A stretch of DNA of 64,000 nucleotides. Origin: Aselliscus stoliczkanus. Its lineage: Eukaryota; Chordata; Mammalia; Chiroptera; Hipposideridae. This document shows, piece by piece, positions 55,548 through 64,000 of this stretch; positions within the stretch are counted from its first letter, which is position 1; each line of letters starts with the position of its first letter. The stretch is taken from assembly GCA_033961575.1 (NCBI GenBank), contig CM066738.1, forward strand, positions 65,757,478 through 65,821,477. The letters are read 5' to 3'. The notes beneath the pieces were generated by a model. The model was not told where the DNA came from. It was given only the letters and a program-made list of their open reading frames with translations, and did not search any database. Made by a program: the position numbers and the translations under genes.

Positions 55548-55559
55548 TAATCTCTATTC

Positions 55560-55650
55560 TAGAATTTGTAGGGTATTTTTTCCGCTTCTGTTTACAATAA
55601 ATTATTTGTTTTTTAAAAGTTTTTGAATTTATATACTATAAAGGAAAAAC
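55560..55650. other. Intergenic, nothing recognised
   Basis: Short AT-rich gap. Confidence 0.5.
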
Positions 55651-56790
55651 AACACACTCTTACTGTGTTTCCTCTACTTTCAATATTCTACTACAACACT
55701 ATTTTACTTCTAATTCCAGATGTGTCAGGTTTCCACACATCAAGCAATTCTGTAACACCACCTGGGCATTCTACAGTTTAATTCAATTCTGACACTATCT
55801 ACCTAGAGATAGTGTCATGTCTTCCTTCCTCATTTCAGATGCCCAGTCTCAAGTCCAGGTTGTTACTTGTGCTTCTGACCTAATGGCTATAAATCAGAAG
55901 TTCTCACAACCCACTCCATAGGTTCAATTAACTTATTAGAGCAGCTTACAGAACTCAGAAAAACAGTTTACTTACTAGCCTACAGGTTTATTATAAAAGT
56001 GTTAAAAAAACAAAATTCAATCAATTCAGTATGAGGATTTAATTGATTTTATCAAGTGATTCATGAATCAGGCAGCATCCTGATTCTAGCAAAACTAGAA
56101 GGGTGCTCCAAAGGGTTGAACAAAATGGAAGATTTTTATAGGAAGAAGGGAGAGGCAAGGGAGCTATTAACAGAAGAGAAGGAGTATTATTTTCAGGCCA
56201 GACATCTTTCTTTCTGAGAGGTGGGGTGAAGGGAGATGGACTGAGCCCATGTGACAAATTACCTCATAGGTGTTGACCAGAAAATTCCAGACTAGTTCAA
56301 TAAGATTATGTTTCTGGAAGAGATTGAAACTGCAGTTAGATCAGATATGAGATCTAGGTTTGGTAACATGGGCTTTTAGTATGAGTGATGCCATTTGAGG
56401 CTTTCTCTTTAACAAAATAATAAACTCAGGAACAGTTAGATGGAATTGATGCATAGAGCAAGGTATGGGAAAGGGCAATGGAGCTTCCATGCTCTCTCCA
56501 CTTTCCCAGAACCTCCATGTGCTCACCAACCCAGAAGTACTTAGAACGCCGTCCTTTTGGGTTTTTATGGAGACTTCATTATGTAGACATGATGGATTAA
56601 ATCATTGGCCATTGGTAACTGATTCAACAGTTTCTCTCCCTTCTAATTAGGGGGTAGTGGGAGTAGAAAGTTTCAACCCTCTAATCTTAGTTGGTTCCCC
56701 TGGCAATTAGCCCCCATCCTTAGGGGCTTTCCAAAAATTCGCTCATTAACATAAAAGACATAATATCACATATGGTTGAAAAGGGCTTGT
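55650..56790. repeat. Ancient LTR-like repeat split by a second LTR-like repeat
   Basis: Outer parts at 55690-56030 and 56430-56780 look like halves of one old LTR. Evidence is GGTTTATTATAAAAG on the left and GCAAGGTATGGGAAAGGGC, CGTCCTTTTGGGTTTTTATG and TTAAATCATTGGCCATTGGT on the right. The middle (about 56035-56425) resembles a second LTR in reverse (CAAGTGATTCATGAATCAGG, GGTAACATGGGC). No retroviral coding sequence is seen. Confidence 0.4.
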
Positions 56791-56819
56791 TGTCACTTAA
56801 GAAATTTCACTATGTGCCA

Positions 56820-58020
56820 GGAAGTATGGATGAAGTCCAAATATATTTTTTATATTATAAATCACAATATCACATGTACATTTATATATACTGCAGCTAG
56901 TTTTTTGCTTAGCATATTTGTGAGATTCAATCATGTTGATGCATGGAGCTGCATTTCTTTCTTATTGCTGTATAATATTTGTTGATATGACTACTCCACA
57001 ATATTTCCATTCTCCTAACAAAGGGTCATTTAAATCCTTTATTAAAGGATTTGGGTTTCTTGTTTATTTGTTTTTGCTTTTTAAAATCAGGCCATTTCAA
57101 TCTCATAAAATCAGGCTTCTATGAAATTTGTGTTGTATCCTGATGTTCTTATGCAATGGGTATGTGGCATAGGATGTATGTCAAGTGTCATAGAGTATGT
57201 GTATTTACAAATTTACCAGATAATGCCAAATTATTTCCCAGTGGTCTAGAAGAGTTACTGCTGCTCCATTTCCTTATCAATACTTAGGAGTGTTTTACCT
57301 TTAAAAAATGTTGTCAATCTGGTGGATGTGAAATGATGTTTCATTGTGGTTGTAATTTGCATTTCCCTTCTTCTAAATGAGATTTAGCATCTTTCCATAT
57401 GTTTATTTCCTAATTGTGTTTCCTCTTATGTGAAATGCCTATTCATGCTCTGGGCTTATTTGCATTTTTCCTATTGATTTGTAGGGGTTCTCTATATATT
57501 ATGGCTACTAAATTTTAGTTGGTTGCATATTTTAACATTTCTCTCCAGTTTGTGCCTTGTATTTTTCCTTGCTTTTTGAGATCTCTTAATGAACAGTAGT
57601 ACTTGATCTTGATATAATTAAATTTATCAATCCTTTCCATTATGGTTTGTCTCTTTTTAAAAATTCTTCTACTACCAAGGGTTTCTTAAATTTTATTCTT
57701 AAAGTTTAAATTTTGTCCATTTTTAAAAGTTTAAATCTTTAGTTGGTATGGAGTTGATTTTTATGTATGATACTGAAAAGGAACCCAGTTTCATTTTTTA
57801 AATGAATAATTAATTATCTGAGCATCATTTATTGAATAGACAGTCCATCTTTCCCTGCTATATCCTGTGCAACTTTTTCATATACCAAGTTTCCATAAAT
57901 GCACGCTTCTTTCGTTCCTGGGTTTCTAGTCTGTTCTATTGGTTAATTTTCCCCCCTCTGCTAATATCACACAGCCTTAATTTCTAACTGTTATATTTTC
58001 ATATCCTATAGAGCAAATAA
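56820..58020 (-). mobile_element. L1 LINE 3' part, reverse
   Basis: Reverse L1 sequence: TCAATCATGTTGATGCATGG, AATCTGGTGGATGTGAAATG, GTAATTTGCATTTCCCTTCT, TATGGAGTTGATTTTTATGT and CAAGTTTCCATAAATGC. No open coding frame remains. Confidence 0.75.
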
Positions 58021-58326
58021 CTTCAACTTATTCTTCTTCAGGAGTGTAATGTAGTTGGTTTTTAAGTGTCAATGCAAGAATAATGACTTCCTCCTCTTTT
58101 TACTCATTGTTTTCTCACTTAAGAGACACTTGAGATTCTGGTCAACTGTGTTTCCATAATAGCAAAACCCATAGTTGAATAAGGAACTGAGTACATTATA
58201 AGTTTTTAAATTGACTAGTATGTCTTAGTATTAAAGACTTAGTTGTGCTTGGAAAGCTACTGCTGCCTCCACATCAAAATCATTATGGTAGCAGTCAGGG
58301 TAGCTCTCTTAAAAAATACCAAACTC

Positions 58327-58602
58327 GGGGCCAGCTGAGTGGCTCAGTTGGTTAAGAGCGTGAGCTCTGAGCAACAGGGTTGCCGGTTTGATTCCCACAT
58401 GGGCCAGTGAGCTGCAACCGACCTGAGCTGCTGCTGGGCTGCCAACGGGCAGTTGGATGGCAACTGGACTTGAGAGCTGAGCTTGCTGCGCCCTCCACAA
58501 CTAAGATTGAAGGACAACAACTTGGCTGTTCTCCTTCCCCAATTCCCCAACACTGTTCCCCTCCCCCAATTCCCCAATAAAATCTTGGGGGAAAAAACAA
58601 AA
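58327..58602 (+). mobile_element. VES-type composite SINE
   Basis: Head GGCCAGCTGAGTGGCTCAGT, B-box-like GGTTGCCGGTTTGATTCCC, shared tail CCCCAATAAAATCTTGGGG. Duplication ACCAAACTC / ACCCAAACTC. Confidence 0.9.
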
Positions 58603-58704
58603 ACCCAAACTCTTTTTTATATCATTCTTACTTACCCTGTGCATTCTGGCTAATTACAGCACTAATAGACCAGGTTCCCCAATAGCACAGAAGGACCAAA
58701 TTTT

Positions 58705-59144
58705 TTTTTTTCTTTTAAGATTTTATTGGGGAATTGGGGGTGGGGAACCCGGGAATGGGAATATAGACAAATTGCTGTTCTTTTGTTCTTCAGTCTACTT
58801 GTGGAGGACATTGCTTTACTGGCCCATGTTGGTATCGTCATTGTGCTCTTCTTGGGTGAGGCAGATTGGCTGCCGGCCTCTGGACAGCCATTCACAGTGG
58901 CTCTTGGAAGCTCACACCAGCTGCCATCCATTCACGCTGGCAGCCGGCCTCTCACTGTAGCCTATGGCAGCCCACTGCAGCAGGGGCTGCAGCCTACACC
59001 ATCACTGGGGCTCGCATAGCCCAGCTCCAGGTGGAACTGTTGTTAGCTGTAAAGGGCAGTGTCATTGGCCCTCACATGTGGGATCCAAAGTGGGCCCCTG
59101 GCATCCCAAGCCAGCTCTTAACCAATGCGCCACTCGGCCGGCCT
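58705..59144 (-). mobile_element. Long Rhin-type SINE, reverse
   Basis: Full-length reverse copy ending GCCACTCGGCCGGCCT. Duplication GGACCAAATTTT (58693-58704, 59145-59156). Confidence 0.93.
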
Positions 59145-59234
59145 GGACCAAATTTTCTAAAATTTCTCCTTTCTAGGTTTTCATGATTTTCACCCAACTG
59201 AACTAAATGGAAAAACATGATTTGCTGATTTTGT

Positions 59235-59262
59235 ATGTGTGTGTGTATATATATATATATAT
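59235..59262. repeat. TG/TA microsatellite
   Basis: tgtgtgtgtg followed by tatatata. Confidence 0.9.
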
Positions 59263-59614
59263 GAAATGTTTTGACACATGCATGTCTATACAAAGATGCA
59301 TGTGGCAAAACTTTTAAAGAGGAATAAAATTGGAAACTTTCTCTCCCAAATCCTAAAAGTAAAACTGACCCTCTAGACTAGAATTGTGTGCTATAACACT
59401 TTATCCAATGACTTCTCCATCTCCTCATACTCCAAATTTAGAAGCATGGCTATTGGCCATCAGAAGCAACAGAAAATTTTATACTTGTATGTGTCATAAC
59501 TGGATGTGTCCTAAAAATATAACTGGAAACAGTGTTAAGGAAGGACACAATTTTTGTGCAGAGACCATTATGTACAGATTATACCTTATTTAGATGATAA
59601 AGCAACAGTTATTA

Positions 59615-60308
59615 AACATGTATTATCATTCATTCATTCATCAAGTACTTCTTGTGTACCAACTAGATGGTGAAGATGCAAATTAGCCTTTATTTTCATG
59701 GTACTCACATTCTATAGGGGGAAACAGAAACAATTTAACAATTAAATATACAGACTGTCAGGCAGCAATTAATTTGCTCTGGAGAAAAATTTTAAAGGAT
59801 GAGAGTTCCAGGAACCAGAGGGTCACAATTTTATATTATGTTAAGAGAACATTTTCTTTTTCTGATAGGGGGACATTTGAACAGAAAGCTGAAGGAGATA
59901 AAGGAGCAAATTGTAAAGATCTATGAGACAAATGTTCCTGGCAGAGGGAAAAATAAGTGCAAAGATCCTGAGTTTTGAACATTGGTTTGCATTGTGACAG
60001 AAATAGAGGATGAGAACTGAGATATAAATGAGTGGGGAGAAGAAATAATAGAACAGGCCTCATAGGTCACTGGGATAAATTCAGCATTCATCCTGAATGA
60101 AATGAGAAGTGCTGGAGGACTTGAGCAGAGTTGTGGTATGGTCTGGTATATTTTAAGAGAACTACTCTGACTGTTATCTTCAAGACAGGCTGTAAGGGGC
60201 CAAATGTAGAAATCATCAGTCCAGTCAAAAGGCTAATTCAATAATCCAGGCAAGAGATAATAAGGGCTTGATATAGACTGGTAGAGCTGAGATGAAATGG
60301 TCAGATTC
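59615..60308 (-). repeat. L2 LINE relic
   Basis: Reverse L2: ATTCATTCATTCATCAAGTA, GTACTCACATTCTATAGGGG, GTTCCTGGCAGAGGGAAAAA, TGCAAAGATCCTGAG and CTCTGACTGTTATCTTCAAG. Continues after the SINE insertion at 60326. Confidence 0.75.
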
Positions 60309-60325
60309 TGGATACATTTTGAAGG

Positions 60326-60469
60326 GCCGGCCGAGTGGCGCGGTGGTTAAGCGCTGGCTTGGGAAGCCAGCGGCCCCGGTTCGGTCCCACATATGAGGGC
60401 CAGTGACACTGCCCTCAAAAAAAAAAAAAAAAAAAAAAAAGAACAGCTAATTAGCTGCCATAGGTTACT
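60326..60469 (+). mobile_element. Short Rhin-type SINE with 29-nt transduced 3' tail
   Basis: GGCCGGCCGAGTGGCGCGG head to GACACTGCCCTC, about 22 A, then 29 nt of non-SINE sequence (60441-60469, starting GAACAGCTAATTAGC). The 17-bp duplication TGGATACATTTTGAAGG (60309-60325, 60470-60486) encloses both. Confidence 0.88.
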
Positions 60470-61079
60470 TGGATACATTTTGAAGGTGAAGCTGACAGAT
60501 TTGCTAATGGATTGGATGTGAGGTGTGTGCAAAAAAGGGAGGTCAAGCTAATTTCCAAAATTTGTGGCTCCCTGGGAAGTGTAGTGCATATTTGCATACT
60601 TTTGACAACCTAGCTTCTCAATCCCTTCCTATATTGGGAGGATTCTCCATATACAAATCTAGGGGCCAGACAGAGTATATCTCCAACTGAAGGTGTGGCT
60701 GCAAATGCCAGAAAATCTGTACCAGTCTCCTACACTGCAGATACACACATGTGACCAATCAGATATTAATCAGGCAGTATTCATAGCATCCAGCTAGTGG
60801 AGGCAACAGAAGCACCCTTAGCCCATGGTAAAATGGTGTCTACTGTGCAAGGGGCAGCTGGCAATGGTTCTCATGGACCAGTTCATGATTTTAGCTATGC
60901 TTCTGGCTAGGTAGCTTTCAAGTGAGGTTTGCCAATCTTCCAGCAAATCCAAGTTACACAGTTTCCTAGTCAAATATACTGTTTCCACTTTTAAAAGAGC
61001 CAGAGATAGTTTCTTTTCCTTGTAAATAAAAACCCCTGGTGATACATTAAGGATTGATATTGTTACTGTGAATGTTGTC

Positions 61080-61500
61080 ATAAAAATAACTGCCATTTAT
61101 TGAGTGATTAAGGTACTTACTTCAATTACTTCTGCTAGATAGATATTATTCCTATATTAGAAGTGAGGAAACTGAGGCATAAAGGATAAATCACTGGCTA
61201 CCAGAAGAAAAGGGGGAGGGAGGTGTTAGAAGAGGGTAAAAGGGTTCAAATATATGGTGATGGAAGAACTGACTCTGGGTGGTGAACACACAATGTGATA
61301 TATAGACAATGTATTACAGAATCATACACTTGAAGCTGTAATTTTACTAACGATTGTCACCCCAATAAATTTTAATTAAAAAAGAGGATAAATCATTTGC
61401 CCAAGGTCATATGACTAGTAAGTGACAGAGCTAGGACTAAAAGCCAAATTTATTTGGCTCCAAAGCCTGAAAACTTACACATTACAGATAAGTGCACTTG
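61080..61500 (-). repeat. MIR SINE relic split by an L1 tail
   Basis: Reverse MIR: CCATTTATTGAGTGATTAAG, AGTGAGGAAACTGAGGCATA on the left; GCCCAAGGTCATATGACTAG and GTGACAGAGCTAGGACTAAA on the right. Confidence 0.8.
61194..61384 (+). mobile_element. L1 LINE, 5'-truncated 191-bp tail
   Basis: Duplication AGGATAAATCA (61183-61193, 61385-61395) and tail TGTCACCCCAATAAATTTTA. Inserted in the MIR. Confidence 0.9.
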
Positions 61501-61773
61501 GGGTTCATATAGTATTGTGAATCGATCTATTTCTCCAATAATTTAGTTCTCTCTATAAACTCTATATATTCATAAGTATTAAATTTCCTTGAAATTCTCT
61601 AAAACTGTAGGATTTAGTGCTGAAATATTAAGGTATGTCATTGCCTTGAAAACTTATCACAGTCTAGTAAGACTCATAAATATAACTCAAAATAAATTCT
61701 AATATTTGTATTAGAATTTGTTTGCATTTGCATTTGAGCAAAATCAGCTGTTTTTTCAGTTTTAATAGGCCTT

Positions 61774-62235
61774 TTTTTTTTTAGATTTTTTAAATTGGGG
61801 AATTGGGGGAGGGGAACAGCATTGGGGAACTGGGGAAGGGGAAGAGACAAGTTGCTGTCCTTTGGTTCTTCAGTCTAGTTGTGGAGGACATTGCTTCACT
61901 GGCCCATGTTGGTATCGTCATTGTGCTCTTCCTAGATGAGGCAGATCGGTCACTGGCCTCCGGACGGCTGCTCACAGCGGCTCTTGGCAGCTCACACCAG
62001 CTGCCAGCTGCTCACGCTGGCTGCCGGCCACTCACTGTAGCCTATGGCAGCCCACTGCAGCAGAGGCTGCAGCTATGCCATCCCTGGGGACTCACAGCAG
62101 CCCAGTTCCAGATGGACTTGCTGTTCACCATCTTAGCTGTAGAGGGCAGTGTCACTGGCACTCACATGTGGGATCCAAACTGGGGACCCTGGCGTCCCAA
62201 ACCAGCTCTTAACCAACGCGCCACTCAGCCAGCCC
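61774..62235 (-). mobile_element. Long Rhin-type SINE, reverse
   Basis: Full-length reverse copy ending GCGCCACTCAGCCAGCCC. Duplication TAATAGGCCTT (61763-61773, 62236-62246). The tail has lost AATAAA (reads AAATTGGGGAATTGG in reverse). Confidence 0.93.
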
Positions 62236-62249
62236 TAATAGGCCTTCTT

Positions 62250-62800
62250 TTAATCAATTAGAATTTGGAGCCAAATTGCTATATTGGCAAACACACCAGG
62301 TTCTTCCCAGATAGCATTAATTGCCACTGAAACATAGTACCATGGCAGACATTAAGTACCATGGCAGATTCAAAAGTACACACTTTTTGTTACCCTTTAA
62401 ATAAATAAAATAAAACATCTATAGTTACCTTAAATACAAGTGTAATGGGTTTGAATATTTGAAACTCACTGCTTGAAAAAAAACATTACTTACAATAAGA
62501 GGTGTGGCTAAAGAGAAATGAAAGTGACTATCAGAAATGAAACTGTGGTGTGAGAAACTCTGAGCAGCATTCGTAGCACTCAAGAGCATATTATAAATAC
62601 TTGTACAGCATTAAAGAGGCTTCATGGTGTTAGGGAGAAGAAAACTGAGCTAGGAGTAGAAAATATGCTCCCTTGTCTCAAATTTAACCCCCATCTAGCT
62701 TAACAACCAAGGGCAATTCAACATGTTCTGAGCACAAGATTAATGAGACAGAGATGAGTAAAACAGACACAGAAACAAAAATAACTGTGATGTCTTATTA
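62250..62800. other. Intergenic, nothing recognised
   Basis: No named repeat or coding signal identified. Confidence 0.6.
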
Positions 62801-62804
62801 GAAG

Positions 62805-62905
62805 TACTCATTCATTTATTCATTAATTCATTCAGCATTTGTTGCTTGTCATGTCTATTGTGTGCCAGATACTGGAGCTTCAAAGACGAACAACAAAAAG
62901 TACCA
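62805..62905 (-). repeat. L2 LINE relic
   Basis: ATTCATTTATTCATTAATTC, ATTGTGTGCCAGATACTGGA. Confidence 0.6.
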
Positions 62906-63089
62906 ACCCTGTCTTGACCTGCCAAGGAGCAAATGGCCCAGGAAATAAAGACCAGACTTGCTGTGGCATTGACATTTCACTCTTCCCTCCAATACACTTC
63001 TCTCTCCCCTTTCCTTGGCCCTTCCCAGCTCTTGCCTCTCTACCAACCACCTTCCTATACCCTTAAGTTTACTAACAGGGCTCAGTTAA

Positions 63090-64000
63090 TTTTTTTTTTT
63101 TTAAGAGCTACCAAACTTTTTTTTATTAGTTTTAGATGTACAAATCAGTGCAATAGTTATCCTTTTCACCCCTTACAAAGTGACAACCTCCCTCCCCCAT
63201 CCACTGCCCCAATCCCCAATATCATACATATCTATTATTTTTTATTTATTTTTATTTTTTTTATTAGTTTCAGGTGTACAACACAAGGCAATAGTTATAC
63301 TCTTTACCCCCCAAAGTAAAAACTCCCCTCCCCCAGTTCGCCACCCCACTCCCCCCCCCATATCATACATATCCATCACAACTCCCCTGACTCCCCTCCA
63401 CAGGATACTCCACATCCCATGACCATCCACATATTCAGTTGCAGTTGGCATACAATACTATACAACATCAGCTTCAGGTGTACAGTGCAGTGATCAAGCC
63501 TCTACTCCATCCATGAAGTGGTCTCCCTAACAAGACATGTGACTATCTGACACGCCACAAAAGTTTTACAACATTATTATATTCCCCGAACTGTGTTTCA
63601 TATCCCTGTGGCAATATTGTAGTTGTCTATTTATGCTGTCTAATCCCTTCCCCTTCCCCACCATCCCCACCCCCCTCCCAACTAGCAACCCTCAGTTTTT
63701 CCTTTACATCTACGAGTCTGTTTACTTTGATCGTTCACTCAGCTCTTCAGACTCCACACACAAGTGAGATCACATGGTACCTGTCCTTCTCCGACTGACT
63801 TATTTCTCGCAACATAATAGTCTCTTCACAACATTGTCAATTACATTCCCAGAACTGCCCCCATATCCCTGCGGCAACATTGTAGTCCCACATACACTGT
63901 CCAAAACCTTCCCTCCTCCCTCTTCCCCACTCCCTCCCAGCCAGCAACCATCAGTTTTTCCTTTATTTCTGCTTGATATGACTTCAGTCTTCTTAAATTG
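63090..64000 (-). mobile_element. L1 LINE 3' end(s), reverse, running off the window
   Basis: Two L1 3' termini in tandem: TTATTAGTTTTAGATGTACA (63122) and TTATTAGTTTCAGGTGTACA (63261), each followed by the same sequence type. The second continues to the edge and contains an internal tandem duplication (about 63560-63725 and 63825-63975). It matches the reverse of 24955-25637 (AAGTGGTCTCCCTAACAAGA). Confidence 0.85.

Overview
The window is vertebrate nuclear DNA, almost certainly mammalian and most likely from a bat of the horseshoe/roundleaf group (Rhinolophoidea). The gene is mammalian SMCHD1. The dominant repeats are tRNA-derived SINEs resembling Rhin-1 and VES, and there are several mariner and hAT DNA transposons. 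The species group is an inference from remembered SINE features and needs a repeat-library search.

Layout. Positions 1 to 43,956 hold the 5' part of SMCHD1 on the minus strand: coding exons 10 (left) to 1 (right), all with good splice sites and a continuous reading frame of 444 codons plus one base. They encode the N-terminal leader and most of the GHKL ATPase module, including the E-LIDN, D-NGRG and FGVGGK nucleotide-binding motifs. The remaining exons, including those for the hinge domain, lie beyond the left edge. Exon 1 sits in a CpG island at about 43,470-44,720 that should be the promoter. From 44,720 to 64,000 I see no functional gene, only repeats and a broken CBX3 retrocopy.

Introns and flank are heavily repeat-laden. 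I count about 37 tRNA-derived SINE insertions, many with readable target-site duplications (TSDs). There are also many LINE-1 pieces, L2 and MIR relics, three copies from at least two mariner families (one a foldback), two or three TA-flanked mini-transposons and one non-autonomous hAT with a perfect 8-bp duplication. Two processed gene copies are broken: a CCT4 fragment embedded in an L1 in intron 5, and a CBX3 copy upstream of SMCHD1 whose start region was split by a SINE.

The main points of interest concern genome evolution: three SINEs stacked at one target sequence, two SINE heads sharing one poly(A)-signal tail, a strong antisense bias of poly(A)-signal SINEs inside SMCHD1, a SINE with a transduced 3' tail, and a CCT4 copy that keeps its 5' end but lacks its 3' half. 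I found no sign of a previously undescribed multi-gene system.
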